Shown here: piece after piece, positions 1 to 12,633 of the stretch
Layout: each line of letters starts with the position of its first letter
Position numbering within the stretch: the first letter of the stretch is position 1
Source of the DNA: Chrysoperla carnea
Lineage: Eukaryota > Arthropoda > Insecta > Neuroptera > Chrysopidae
DNA: 64,000 nucleotides
Direction of reading: 5' to 3'
Assembly: GCF_905475395.1 (NCBI RefSeq)
Contig: NC_058341.1
Span: 69,881,501-69,945,500 of the forward strand
Notes under the pieces: model-generated
Seen by the model: the letters and a program-made list of their open reading frames with translations, nothing else
Databases searched by the model: none
Told to the model about the DNA's origin: nothing
Program-made: the position numbers and the translations under genes

Positions 1-230
1 GAGTAACATTCATAATAAGAGTAATCACTATAGCTAATTCTTACTGATGATGACTACTTGGTTCTCATTTATTATCTTCGATAATATTTATAAGAAAACG
101 ATATGTTTAAAATATAGATAGAAATTTTATTGATATTATTACATTGTGACAATAAAATTTTTACGAAAGATTTTTACGAGAAAAAAGAAGAGAACGGTAG
201 TGAAAAAGGGTCCCCAAATTGATGGTTGCC

Positions 231-262
231 TAGGGCCCCGTTGAGCGTTAATCCGGCCCTGG
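231..262. mobile_element. hAT-like terminal fragment
   Basis: GGGCCCCGTTGAGCGTTAATCCGGCCCTGG is the inverse of a CAGGGCCGGATTAAC end common in hAT-type MITEs. The other end is not in the window or is lost. Confidence 0.4.
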
Positions 263-1131
263 TCTTAATTATGTAGGGTAGGCAGTGTCTTTCTACTGGG
301 GGTATTATTATTATTTTATGACGAAATTCAAATATGCCGTTACGGGTAAAATTATTCCCTTTATATAGGCTAAAATGATACCTATTTTGTGTGTAAAATG
401 TTACGGGTCTTGAATGTGTTGATTTAGATGAATTTACCAGTGATTTTTGTTTTCATACTAAACGTTGATGCAATGTAAAAGAACAGTTATTATTTTATGT
501 GAACTGTTTGATAAAAAATGCAATGGGATCATTTTACCCACTATCCTTACAAGGTCGGTCAAACCGATCCCTTTTGAAAAATATTGAATAGTTCTAAAAA
601 TTTGAACAGATTAAAAGAAATTTACATACCAATATTGTAACATTTGAATAAAGAACTCCAAAATATTTCTACGTTGTGAATATGTCGAATAGTTTGGCTA
701 TAAATTACATTTTTTCTTAGGGAGGATTATTTTAGACCACTATTCCCTATCAATAATCCAAAGGATTTAAGTCAGTGAAAGGTGGTGGACAATTTACGAG
801 GACATCATCACAAAACTTTAAAGAAAGCGCAGATATAAATTATTTTGAGGCGGAGGTGGTAAGCTATCAAAAACCCCACATTTTACGCTCATGAATTGAT
901 ATTACTTATAGGATTAATATGAGTTGTTTTGCATGAAAAACAGTATCACTTCAAGAAATTTTATCAAAATCGCGCTATCCGATATAAAGTTATGGAACAA
1001 AAACGATTTCATAATAGCAACTTCAAGCGTATAGCTCCAATTTTTAAAAGGGCATGTTTAGCATAATCGAATTATTCTGAGCTAAGCTATATGTGGTAGA
1101 GCGTTGTAAAGACATTCTAGCGACCATGTGT
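263..1131. other. No gene seen
   Basis: AT-rich DNA between the hAT-like end and repeat A. No splice-bounded coding stretch, tRNA or clear element. Confidence 0.5.
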
Positions 1132-2560
1132 TACGTATTCAGTGGTTTGAGTTTTTCTTAAAAATAGCTAATATTATTTGGGCTACTAAAAACGCATCGC
1201 ACAGTGTTTATTTATAAACTAAGCATACTACCTGAAAAAGGTAGTCAATTTACTAAATAATTCGTTACAGGGCAAACTCAGCGGGAAAGGGCAGATAAAG
1301 GGGTTACAAATGTTGGGTAAAAAATCCAACAGCTGAATGTTTGAAGAATTTTTTTATTGTCGAGAACTATGTCATTAAACTTTTTTGATTGGGCGAGTAT
1401 TTACGCCGCAAATCGCAAAAAACCGTTTGCCACTCCTTTAAACCGCCACCGCTCTTCACCGTCAAACATTCACCTGTGGGCTTTTTTACCCAATATATTG
1501 TGTAACTCCTTTTTTGACCCTTTCCCGGTGAGTTTTTCCTGTAACTAATTTTTTGGTTAAAAAATAAATTGTACGCTTACACTATTAGTATAAAAGATGG
1601 TTTCCAGTCGGTTTATCAAAAAAATACATTTGATTTGATTTTTATAATCACTAATAATAACATTGTACATACCTGAAGATAAAAGCATGACAAACAAATC
1701 AAAATTAATAAATTATTAATATTCATAATTACTCTAATTACTAAGTATTCGCGTTTTTTACTTTAGGTAACAATTAATTATCTTAAACTCGAAAGAATAT
1801 TTCTTAAATTTTCATTCAATAAAACAATTATTCGTTCTGTTGGTTACGTCTATCTTTATGACGATTAATGAATGAATTAACTTCTTATGAATGAATATGT
1901 CTTTATGACGATTAATAACATTATAAGATTAAAATTAATGATTTTATGATTGCAACTTGTACCAGTTTTTTAGTAAGTTTTATAACATAAAATTATTTGC
2001 TAAGCAGAGGCAAAGTCTCTACAGGCACGTGGCTACAAAAGGGTGCAAGTGTGAAAGCTTTTAAAACAAATATAAAATTAATTGTGTAAGTTGACATTTT
2101 TGTAAAGTTATTCAAAAGTATGACATATTATTTGTACAGAAAGGCAAAATTTTAATAAAAATAAATAGCAAGGTACTTGGAACTTGGAACTATTAATAGC
2201 CAAAGAATATGAAAAGGACACAAACAGGATAGGAAAGAGAAAGCCCACAGCAGATGAATCTCCCGAAGATATTACTTCTTCATTTTCTGGTCGATAAACA
2301 TTAGAGTGACAGTATATGACAGGCAGGTGGTTGAACTTCAAAAGAGTAATATTAACAGATCATATGAGAGTAGTTCAGTCCCCCTATGAGCCAAAAAAAA
2401 AAACGAGATTACCTTTTTTAAGATATACACTTCGTGACCATTGGGGATGGGTTCTTAATGTTATCAAAAAAAGACAGGTTTTTTGAAAAATTTTGAAAAA
2501 AGTACGTTTTTTGGAAAACCTATTGATTTTCGCTGATAATATTAAAAGAGAAATTTAAAG
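1132..2560. repeat. Dispersed repeat A, copy 1
   Basis: GTATTCAGTGGTTTGAGTTTTTCTTA through TGATTTTCGCTNATAATATTAAAAGAG matches 21282-22610 along its whole length with substitutions and small indels. It contains ACAGGGCAAACTCAGCGGGAAA and a duplicated TTTATGACGATTAAT. No convincing protein is encoded; short ORFs at 1357 and 2341 are not conserved between copies. Confidence 0.8.
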
Positions 2561-3594
2561 ATAACTCAAAATGTTAATTCTTCGAAAACTGCAACAAGTT
2601 AATAAAAAAAGTTTATTTTTTTTATATTTTGTAGATATTTAGCAATACTTACACCTCAGGGGGTTCATTTTGGTTGTCAACTCCCTCAATCTTCAGCGGC
2701 GGTCCATCAATTTTCAAAAACGAACAGGTATATGTCCGTTTTTATTATTAATACAAATTCGAAAAAAATATCATAAATAGTACATAAAAAGTACCACCTT
2801 TTCATACTATTATTACCCCCCTACGCCGTCTCCGAAAAAAATATTGTCAATTTCAAAGCTTCAATTAATTAGAACTAGAGAACGGATAAAGATACAATGT
2901 TGACTCTTAGCTCAAAATACGTATTTTTTATTATCTTCAACTTTATTATTTAATGATATCAGCAAAAATCGATAGTTTTACCCAAAGAACCCAAAAACTG
3001 CCATTTTTCAAAATTTTCCAGAAAGCCCACCAAAAAAGATCGTTCCGGAGAAAAGTTTTGTACTACTTTTTTGGGTTTTTGTTACGAACTCATTCCCCAT
3101 GCCTACGAAGTGTGTGCCTCAAAAAAGTTGGCCTCCAAATAGGGGGTCTGAACTATAGACTATTATCTATAGTTTTATCCAACCAAAAGTATAAATGTAT
3201 AACATGCCGTGGTTCTCAGAATCCTGATTAGCTCCCTTACGTCAGTCCACAAAAGTTGTGAAATCTCGTACAGAGAAATTTGTTCGAAAAACAATAATCA
3301 TATAAACTTATTGAGTAAGTTCTGACTCGCTCACCCTACCTTTATGGAAGAAAATTAGAAAATCGTTAACCCCCTCCCCTCCCTCTCATATGATAAGCCG
3401 TAAGAATTTTTCACAATTTTTATTTAACTACAGAATTTAAATTTAAACAATCAAAGACCATTTCTTTTACCCAAGTACGAAAATGATTGGAATACATTTC
3501 TTATGTTCAGTTTCTCCTACGTATTTTTAATATTTTTAGTCAATTTTGGCAATTTTGAAAAAAAAATCATTCATAATAATAATAATAATAATAA
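2561..3594. other. No gene seen
   Basis: The plus-strand ORF at 2953-3231 has basic, Leu/Phe-rich content without a recognisable domain or splice support; I treat it as chance. An (AAT)n tract closes the block. Confidence 0.45.
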
Positions 3595-4359
3595 TCTATG
3601 AATATAAAATGCTTTGTCCTGAACTAATGATTGACGGACTGACTGACGAATCAACACACAGCCTAAAAAGCTGATTATAGAGACCTGAAACTTGGAGGGT
3701 GTGTTTTTTGTATGTCGTATGCATCCGATCTATTTCCCGAAATTATTAATCCAATTATTTATAGCTGATATACCTCTAAATGGAAATGAAAAACGAGGGC
3801 AAAGTTTGTATGGGACAACGTGATTCCTTTGGTAGAAAGTTACAATCGCCCTTGATTTTTTTTTAATTATCTACAAAAAAGATTGTTACCATTTTTGGTC
3901 TAAACTGCACGGTTACGGGGTTATAGGCCGTAATGGTTTATTTTCAAAATGGCGGCACTTCCGCCTTCCAAATTTGTAACGGTTTTTGTGCATTTACATT
4001 CAGTACGTGATAATAAACCTATTTTTAGAAAAAAATAACTCCTGTAAATTAGTGCAAGAAAAAATTCTCAATTATTTATAGCTGTAATGCGTCATTGAAC
4101 GCGTTATAAATCCATTAATATTAATTTTAGAAAGAAAAGTTTTAGAAGTAAAAGTTTTAGAAAATTTGTAGATTTAAAAGTTAACTTCTTACGATTTTCT
4201 TGTACTTAAACAAATATAAGAAGGGATATAGGCTAAATAATCAACTAGCTAAAAGTATAACTTTGTAATGGCTCGCGAATGGTATCATATAAAATATATA
4301 TTTCTATAATAAAATTATACTTCAATTATTGACAAATATTTTTAATTGAATTGTTCCTC

Positions 4360-5237
4360 AACAAACGTTAATTTCTTTAAAAGATCAGGTTGTAAATCAG
4401 GATCCAAGTTATTATCCGCTGTGAAAATATTCAATTCATTTTTATACCATGTATATGAAATATACATGGTATATTAAGTTTAGTCTCACTTTAATTTTTA
4501 ATTTAGTCTCTAGTTTGTAACCCTTAAAAATATTGATGCCATGAACAAAATTTTGGTATAGGTGTTCATAAAATCACGATTACTCAAAAACGAAAAATGA
4601 TATCAAGCTGAAATTATAGCGTGCTGAGGACATAAAAAGTGAGGTCGAGTTCGTAAATGAGCAACATAGGTCACGGGGGTCTTGGGTCCGTAGGACCCAT
4701 TTCATGAACCGTTAGAAATAGAACAAAAGTGTAAATGAAAAAAATGTTCCTTATAAAAAATTAAACAACTTTTGTTTGAAAACTTTTTTCGTAAACATCA
4801 CTGTTTATCCGTGAAAGCGAATATTATGCGCAAATTGCAGTATTATATGAGTATATCAGTTATGCGTATGCGACATGTATAGGTGGTATATGTGTAATGT
4901 GACAGAGTAATCAACACTGTCTATACATGGTATTTCAACAATTAACTTAGTCAATTGTTTGTTTTCACTTGTTTATTTTAAATTTATGAGAAATACAACA
5001 AAACCCATCTTTATTAATTTGTAAATCAAACCAACGACGATGACATACATTACATACTTCAAAATTCAAGTTCTTTTGAGCAATCTCAAAATTTTCTGCA
5101 TACATTTTAAAATTACTATCATCTCGATAAAGATATAATTCTTCTTGATCTTGTTTTCGTCGATTCTGATCATCACCCATTAATGATCGATTACGATCAC
5201 CCTCTTTACGACCCGTCAACGTACGACGTCGTGTCAT
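4360..5237 (-). pseudogene. Helitron Rep/helicase N-terminal ORF split by a repeat insertion
   Basis: From the ATG at 5237 the minus strand encodes a basic N-terminus, then DDSNFKMYAENFEIAQ, NLNFEVCNVCHRRWFDL and GFCC, the Cys-rich start of Helitron-encoded proteins common in arthropods. The frame is broken at about 4975 by the repeat at 4443-4975 and resumes at 4436 with TADNNLDPDLQPDLLKKLT, FVEEQ, which is the next conserved block, then a stop. The Rep and helicase domains are missing. Confidence 0.7.
4443..4975 (+). repeat. Palindrome-headed dispersed repeat, copy 1
   Basis: Begins with a 13-base perfect palindrome arm pair TATACCATGTATA-TGAAA-TATACATGGTATA, followed by TTAAGTTTAGTC, a GGGTCCGTAGGACCC hairpin, and ends TGTTTGTTTTCACTTGTTTA. 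It sits inside the Helitron ORF, which fixes its borders. No ORF. Confidence 0.75.
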
Positions 5238-6560
5238 TTAATTGCTTTAATAACAATTAATTAATAACTTTTAAATGATAATAACTATAATTAAAATTTT
5301 TTCATTACTTGTATTAATCATTTAATTTTTTTAGTTATTCTACTGTAGAACTGCAAAAATTAATTTTTTATGTTTTGTTATCAAGTTTCTTGTATTTTTC
5401 ATGATGACGTTTTTTAATACTTGAAAGAATCTACATATGGCCACTCAATAACAATTAATATTATATGTAGTCAATTATATTTCAGTAATAGATGTAGCTC
5501 ATAGATGGTGCCACTGTCTCTGCATATATATTGACATTTACATTGTAATAAATAAAAAATACTGTTGTTTTTTATTATTTATTATTTATTATCATATAAA
5601 TTTTTCTAAAAATAATGATTGATAACACATCTAGACATAAATATGGAACTACAACATTTTATTTCATGTCTAAATCTTTTGTAAAGTTTACCACCAAAAA
5701 GTTACATTTTAACCTAGTAGAGGCTCGCTTCGCTCGCCTAATAAGTAAGTCGCCTTAGTCGTATAAATCATAAACGGTTTGTGATACAAAAAAAAATTAT
5801 TGTACAAAAAGGATAGGAAATTTTATTTTCTACAATAAAAACTCTTACCATTTTTGGTCTAAAGTACACGGTTATGAAGATAAGGCTAAAACGGTTTTCC
5901 TTATAATGGAGGCACTCCCCCCGCCTATTTTGGTAAAAATTTTGTGCATTTACATTCAGTACGTGATACTGAATCTATGCAAATAAAAAATAACTCCTGG
6001 AATTTAAATCAGAAAAAAGGCTCTGTAGTTAAGGCTGTGAAGTATAACCAATTTTAAAAATTACCACCGGTAGAAAGTTACATTATCAGCGAGTATCATG
6101 GGCAAATTTTTTTTTAAAATTAGGTTTCCGCACCGAAAAATAATAATCCATTAAATTGTGAACAAAAGAGAGGATAAGTGAGGTCAATGAAAGTGAGGGC
6201 TATAACACGGCAGTCTTTTTTGAAGTTGAAATTGCCCAGCAAACCGGGCGGGTATCTGCTAGTGGTACTACTAATAATAAAATATATTTGTATATAATCT
6301 TACACCGATTGTGACAAATAGATAAAATAATCATTTATATAATATTAATTTATAATTGATCGATATTTGATGAAATATAATAGACATATATTTTAGTTTA
6401 TTTTAAAGATATTATTATTTCCCTATTCAAATAGCATTGAGAGCAAGCAGTCATCTCATTGGCTCTTAAAATTCTATTATTTAATCTGTATTATACAGGT
6501 TAAAAAAACTAATGGATTTGTAACTCTCAAAGGTGAGATGTTCCGGTACGTTTAAATATA

Positions 6561-6982
6561 CAGTGCAACCTTAATATAACGAACCTCAATATAACGAATT
6601 CCTCGATTTAACGAATTTTTCGCAATCCCCTTGAATTGTCCATAAGAGTCAATATAAAATATACCTCTACATTACGAATATTTTTTGCGAACAGCCTCTA
6701 TATAACGAATTTTCAACTACATAAAAAATTTAAATACCTCTATATAACGAAATTCGTCAATTCAAAACCTTTATATAACGTATAAAGTCCCACCAATATA
6801 TGACAGTTAGTATACTCCATAGTATGTAATTCATGTCGCGAGAGGTTCCGACACTTTTTTCCTCTTTATAACGAATTTTAGACCAACTTAACCTCAATAT
6901 AACAAACCTCAGTTTAACGAATTACTTGATATAACGAATATTTACTGGTTCCCTTCAGATTCGTTATATCGAGGTTGCACTG
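6561..6982. mobile_element. pogo/Tigger-type MITE
   Basis: Bounded by CAGTGCAACCTTAATATAACGAA and its inverse TTCGTTATATCGAGGTTGCACTG, flanked by TA dinucleotides (6559-6560 and 6983-6984). Internal sequence repeats the motif TATAACGAA at least nine times. The CAGTGCAACCTCGATATAACGAA end is well known for pogo/Tigger elements. No ORF is present. Confidence 0.85.
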
Positions 6983-7022
6983 TATATGCGTAAGCAATTG
7001 TAATTAGTCTCTGTACATCCTT

Positions 7023-8140
7023 AATTATAATATATAAGGATTTAAATGAATTGGTACTTTTATTGGACCACGTGTAGGTAATTAAATTTTATTAATATTA
7101 CATTAATTACATTAATAAGGAAATACCATTTACGTTATCGCATAATATAAATCATGAATTTTAAAAAACTGAAAATTTCATATTTTATTGATACTTAAGG
7201 TAGTATGGTAGTATCGAAGTCGATACCGTCATTCTAGGCAAGTCCGAAATAATTATTTTTTCAATCTATTATATAATTTTTCCCGTAATATGTGTTTATA
7301 ATTTACTTGCTTGATATCTGCCCGCTAGGCTTGATTTAAAAGTAAAGATCACCGCGTTATAATCTTCATATTCCATGCTCTCACTTATCCCCCTTTCATA
7401 ACACTGTTGTACAGTTTTCAATTTAAAATAAAATATAATTTGTTCTTTATTTTTACAGAAATCTTTATTTTTACTTTAAAATGTTCATAAATGGCGCAAT
7501 GAAATGTCAATGAATAAATTTTATTTTTTTATATATCTTTATAAATTATAGCTTTTGTGCTATTCTGATGTATGAGCTTTATTATTATAGCTCGAGTTTC
7601 ATTCAAATCCATTCAGTAGTGTTTGCGTGAAATCGTAACAAGCACACAAACAAACAAATAAAGAATTTTAGTTTCAAATTTATAATATATAGGAATAATA
7701 ATAATTTATAAGTTAAACCTAATAGCTATTTTTTAAATAAAAAAAAAATAAAAATTTATTTATATGAATTAGTTTGACTAGTACTAGGAAGTTATGGACG
7801 ATAACAAAACCTAATGAACAAAAAATGACTCTAAAATTGTATTAAATTAAGATGGCATTGGTGTAGAATTGGTACCATGCAGTACATCCGTATCTGCCGT
7901 AAGCGGGCGCGCACCACACCCGGGTGGCACGCATAGAGGGGCTACAAATCGAGGGATCAATCGATCAAATATATTCATAGACATTGTCATAATACTTATA
8001 GGTTACAGTATACGAAGAAATGTTTATTATATGCGATTAATATTTTATTTTGTATCATTTAATCATTACCGCCGTCTATTAGCATTAATCATAATCTAGA
8101 AGTATATATTATGATACCTATTTACTCGAACCTAGGTCTA
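7023..8140. repeat. Dispersed repeat B, copy 1
   Basis: TTATAATATATAAGGATTTAAATGAATTGGTAC through TCTCGAACCTAGGTCTAAATAG matches 25009-26010. It contains an inverted Helitron-like end (GATATCTGCCCGCTAGGCTTG at 7315) and closing text AATCGTAACAAGCACACAAACAAACAAATAAAG. ORF 7869-8099 is not conserved in the partner. Confidence 0.8.
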
Positions 8141-8255
8141 AATAGCGTTAAAACAAACAAACGTACAATTCTGCGAAAAATGACAATACATTGCATTTAA
8201 GCAAAGTACATTTTCGCTTATAACTTTAGGAATTTTTAAAGTAATTAGATTTTTT

Positions 8256-9290
8256 AAACGGCACATTGTAGCACAGAGAGAGCACAACTTTTATTTTTTC
8301 GAAAAAACGAAATTTTGACGCAAAATTTGTTTTTGGCTGCCAATTTTATATTTTTCCGAATTTTCCAATTTTCTCAACGGCATATTGTAGCACAACTTTA
8401 ACACATTGCAGCAAAACTTTTGATTTTTAAAAATTCGAAAATCACCCTGCTAACTTCCGCCAGAAAAAAATTTATTTTGGCTCCCATTCCTGTAATTCTC
8501 CGAATTTTTCAATTTTCTCGACGGCACATTGTAGCACAACTCTAGCACATTTTAGCATAACTTTTGATTTTTTAAATTCGAAAATCACCCTGCTAAGTTC
8601 CGCCAAAAAAAATTCTATTTTTGGCTCCCATTCCTGTATTTTTCCGAATTTTTCAATTTTCTCGACGGTACATTGTAGCACAACTCTAGCAAAATTTAGC
8701 ACAACTTTTGATTTTTTTAAATTCAAAAATCACCCTGCTAAGTTCCGCAAAAAAAATTTTATTTTTGGCTCCCATTTCAGTATTTTTGTGAATTTTTCAA
8801 TTTTCTCGACGGCACATTGTAGCACAACCCTAGCACAATTTTATCCAATATATTTTTTTTGAAAAAACGAAATCACCCTGCTGACAAAAAAACTATTTTT
8901 GGCTGCCATTCCTGTATTTTTCAGAATTTCCCAATTTTCTCGACGGCACATTGCAGCTTAACCCTAGCACAATTGTATCCAATATTTTTTTTCGAAAAAA
9001 CGAAATCAACCTGCTGAAATAAAAACTATTTTTAGCTACCATTCCTGTATTTTTCCGAATTTTCCAATTTTCTCGACGGCACATTGCAGCACAACTCTTG
9101 CACAGTTGTTATATCCAATACTTTTTTTTTCGAAAAAACAAAATCACCCTGCTAACGAAAAATTTAATTTTTGGCCGCCGTTTCTCTATTTTTCTGAATT
9201 TTTCAATATTCTCGACGGCACATTGTAGCACAACTTTAGCACATTCTAGCACAATTTTTATTTTTTTTAAATTCGCAAATCACCCTGCTA
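8256..9290. repeat. Satellite array of about eight units, 133-144 bp
   Basis: The motif CTCGACGGCACATTGTAGCACAAC starts near 8373 (variant), 8517, 8661, 8805, 8939, 9072 and 9211, with a shorter first unit at 8256. Three intervals are exactly 144; later ones are 134, 133 and 139. Each unit also carries AATCACCCTGCTAA and TTTTTGGCTCCCATTCCTGTAT. ORFs in it are artefacts of the repeat. Confidence 0.9.
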
Positions 9291-9370
9291 AGTTACAGCA
9301 CATAACAAAAATACTTATATACAAAAAAATTAATGGAAAGGATTCAATAATATCTAAATCCCACTATTTT

Positions 9371-9961
9371 TATACCATGTATATATGAACTGTACATAGT
9401 ATATTAAGTTTAGTCCCAAGTTTTTAACGCTTAAAAATATTAATGACACGAAAAAAAATTTGGTATAGGTGTTCATAGAATCACCTAATTAAACCATTTC
9501 CGGTTGTCTGTCCGGACACGATACAGACAGTGTCTGTCAACACGATAGCTCAAAAACGAAAAGAAATATCAAGCTGAAATTTTTATAGCGTACTCAGGAT
9601 GTAAAAAGTGAGGTCGAGGTCGTTAATGAGCAATATGGGTCAATTGGGTATTGGGTCCGTAGGACCCATCTTGTAAACCATTAGAGAAGTTTAAGTGTAA
9701 AAAATGATCCTCATAAAAAAATTAACAACTTTTGTTTGAACCATTTTTTTTAAACATCACTGTTTACCCACGAGGGCGCTAATTAGATGCAAATTTTATA
9801 GTTTCTATTAATATGGGAATATCAGTTGTGTGTGTGGCTATTTAAAAGTGGATATATTTTTTTATTTACGTGATGTCAAAAACCAAACGATTGCGTCATC
9901 AACATTGTCTATACATGGTATTTCAACAATTAACTCAGTTAATTGTTTGTTTTCACTTATT
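9371..9961 (+). repeat. Palindrome-headed dispersed repeat, copy 2
   Basis: Same order of blocks as 4443-4975, with the head palindrome decayed (TATACCATGTATATATGAACTGTACATAGTATA) and an extra CTGTCCGGACACGATACAGACAG segment. This copy follows the satellite array directly. Confidence 0.7.
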
Positions 9962-10484
9962 TAACAATGGTTAACTTTAGGTCAGACATAATGGTATGCA
10001 AAATAACCAAGTCATATTTAAATATTAAAAAGATTTTTATTTACTTATGATATGATACAACCTCACCCCTATTGTACAACGATTTATCCAGTTATTGATT
10101 AGACGCTAAATATTAATTAAAATTTCAGGCGCGGATCCAGCCCTCAAAATAGATTATGGGCACGGCACAGCCACTTGAAAATCGGCCAAATGCGAATCGA
10201 AGTATGAATTCGCTCTTGATCGATAGAATACATTCCTACAAAGGAGATGTTTACAAAATATATTCTGATCAAGATTATGTACAGTGTATTTGCCCACGTG
10301 GGCAAAGCCGTGGCGGGAACACTTTTAATTATTAATAAAACTGTAAAATGTTAGTTTATTCGCTCACAAAAATTACAAAAGTAAATGTGTGTTTGTTTGG
10401 ACATCACAGTGTCACGCATTTAGACTCTAAACTGCTGAACCAATTTTGATGAAATTTTTGCAGCTTCAAATTAAATTAAACTTA

Positions 10485-11990
10485 AATAACAAATTCAAGC
10501 TTTTGTTTTTTTTCGCGAAAGTGTTGATAATATCATTGATATCCAAATGTTAGGAGAGCTAGCCCGTATAATTTTTCTGTCCCAGTACTTGTAAGAACAT
10601 TTTTATACAGGGTTGGGCAGGGAGGTATGGATGATTTGAAATAACAGTTACACACTCATTTTTAAACGAAACTCAAATTTTGTTTTTTTAATGTGTACCT
10701 TAGATGTTGCCATTATAAAAATTAAAAAGCAAACAATTAAAACATGGATTGAGTACGAAAAATAACATTTGTTAAATGGTGTCAGTTTTTGTCCATATAC
10801 TCCTGTAGACGTTGTGAGAAGTTGTCCACACTCATTGCACGTGGTACCGCTCGAATTTCTTGTGTTATTGTTTCACTCAGGGCTTCAAGTGTTCGTGGTT
10901 TGTTTATGTATACACGTGCTTTTAGGTAGCCCCATAAAAAATAGTCACAAGGCGACAGGTCCGGTGACCGAGGAGGCCACTCCACATCTCCACGTAACGA
11001 AATAAGACGCCTATGGAAGGTCTGCCTCAAAAAATTCATAGCTGCTCTTTATGAATGGCATGTCGCCCCATCTTGTTGAAATCATACTGTCTTGAGGTTG
11101 ATGCGTCGTTTTCTCAATTGTGGCAGAAAAAACTCACGCAGCATCGTTAGGTAACGATCTGTATTGACAGTGACGGTTCGACCGTTTTCTTAGAAAAAGT
11201 AAGGGCCAATAATGAAGTTTTGACTAATGCCACACCAAACAGTCAATTTGTCGCTGTGTAGAGGTTTTTCATGGAATTGACGTGGATTTTCAGAAGCCCA
11301 ACACCTAAAGTTCTGCTTGTTTACCACTCCTGACAAATGAAAATGGGCTTTGTCACTCATTATCAACTGTATGGACAAAAACGGACAGCATTTAACAGAT
11401 GTTATTTTTCGTACGTAATGAATGTTTTAATTTTTTGCTCTTTAATTTTTATAATGGCAACATCCATACACATTAAAAAAAATAAATTTTGAGTTTCTGT
11501 TATTTCAAATCACCCATACTTCTTTGCCCAACCCTGTATTATGGCGGTCAAATCTTGGTCGCATGCTTCAATGAGATGAGCTACCGACTCTATATCGGAA
11601 TTGTTTTCTGATTCTGTTTTCCACTTGGTCATCCAGAGCCTGGATTCATTTATAACAGTTAATTCCCCATCATAAACAAATCGCCGGTACATTTTAACCA
11701 CTTTTTTAACTGCCTGGATATCGATATTCAAGTACTTGACACCAAAATTCGGTTCAGGTAGTAAAATTCACAATTGAAATTGATCTAGTACCTGCGGAGA
11801 CAATCTTTGCCCCAAATCAGTGATAACGGAATCTAATAGGGGTATACAATTGATTTCACAAAATACTCTTCTACCGATTTCGCTACGATTTGTTTTCGAT
11901 TTTGTGAGTCTGCATGCTTTGAAACCAATTTTTAGACAAAAAAATTAGGAACAATAGACTAACTATTTGAAGCGATTCACTGTTTTCTTT
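10485..11990 (-). pseudogene. hAT-type (DUF4371/ZMYM-like) transposase relic interrupted by the mariner-like element
   Basis: Minus-strand translation of 11990-11540 reads VEEYFVKSIVYPLLDSVITDL, then LLPEPNFGVKYLNIDIQ and KLWMTKWK-like residues (RLWMTKWKTES), the pattern of the long alpha-helical region of 52-kDa-repressor/ZMYM-like hAT transposases. On the other side of the mariner-like insert (10606-10485) the reading resumes with KLYGLALLTFGYQ and EKKQKLEFVI then a stop, the usual C-terminus of this family. Internal stops show that it is inactive. A hAT-like end (CAGGCGCGGATCCAG) lies at 10127-10141 and may be its terminus. Confidence 0.65.
10608..11536 (-). mobile_element. Tc1/mariner-like element with long inverted ends, transposase decayed
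   Basis: The element is bounded by CAGGGTTGGGCA...TGCCCAACCCTG and flanked by TA on both sides. The inverted ends extend about 170 bp inward (10608-10800 against 11367-11536) with mismatches. On the minus strand, transposase fragments are clear: DKAHFHLSGVVNKQNFRCW with KLTVWCGI (11378-11190) and, in another frame, PPRSPDLSPCDYFLWGYLK plus a C-terminal helix region (11039-10782). The YFLWGYLK motif is typical of the DDE/D catalytic end. The two parts are out of frame and the N-terminus is missing, so it is non-autonomous. Confidence 0.85.
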
Positions 11991-12430
11991 TTTTTAAATT
12001 TCATTTTATTACCTAAAGCATGTCTATGTAGGTGATGGGCATGCCCATCATGCCCATATGTGTGAATAAACCATTGTTAAAATTAATTCTGTTTTTTCTA
12101 CAGTAAATAATAATTATTTATAATTATGGTGGTACCCAAATAGTACTTCTGTTACGACTAAGACGACGAATGGCACTTTATTCTTTTAGTAAGCATTCGG
12201 AAACACTCATTGTTACAGGATGCTTGCCATCTGCAAGCAGGTTCTTGAAAAGTTACTTTTCAATATTCAAAATGGCGGATCCAAAATAGCCTGATAAAGA
12301 GAAACTGTGGTTTTAATACAAATAATCGTCAAATAAAATTGCCAATAATGAGTTTCTGAGATCGTAGATTACAATTCTGACTGCTAAATTAAGCTAAATA
12401 ATTTAATTGTATCTGCTGAAATAAAGGAAT

Positions 12431-12633
12431 CCCTGGTGGAAAAAATATTTGAAGAAAGAATAAGAAATTCTAAAAAAAGTCTTAGGAACTTTGAATTTCT
12501 CAACGTTTTCGGACTAGTCTAATTCAGAGTTATTCAGAGTTCTTAATACTTTTTTAAAGTTTCTAGGACTTTTTCAGAGTTTTCTAAGACTTATTAAGAC
12601 TTATTCTTTTTTCAAATATTTTTTCCACCAGGG
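12431..12633. mobile_element. Short inverted-repeat MITE, CCCTGGTGGAAAAAATATTTGAA ends
   Basis: A 23-base terminal inverted repeat is perfect (12431-12453 against 12611-12633). Inside, subterminal AAGACTTATT/AATAAGA-type blocks are also inverted, so nearly the whole 203 bp can fold. No coding potential. Target duplication was not clear. Confidence 0.75.

Larger units (their letters stand above)
3595..6262 (+). mobile_element. Candidate composite Helitron region
   Basis: A TC start at 3595 (after A) leads into CTTTGTCCTGAACTAATGATTGACGGACTG, typical of the 5' end of short Helitrons, and the region ends AAACCGGGCGGGTATCTGCTAG followed by T. Two diverged copies of an internal block (ACCATTTTTGGTCTAAA...TGCATTTACATTCAGTACGTGATA) occur at 3888-4050 and 5847-5995, suggesting nested or duplicated elements; the exact borders of each are uncertain. 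It contains the split Helitron ORF below. Confidence 0.45.

Noticed and set aside
1357-2341. ORFs at 1357-1548 and 2341-2108, the latter with a similar ORF at 22386-22123
   Set aside because: They lie in the two copies of repeat A and substitutions are spread over all codon positions with frameshifts.
8472-9388. Repeated ORFs with CTVEKIEKFGKIQEWEPK on the minus strand and one on the plus strand
   Set aside because: Products of the ~140-bp satellite; the period is a multiple of three in only part of the array and stops break the rest.
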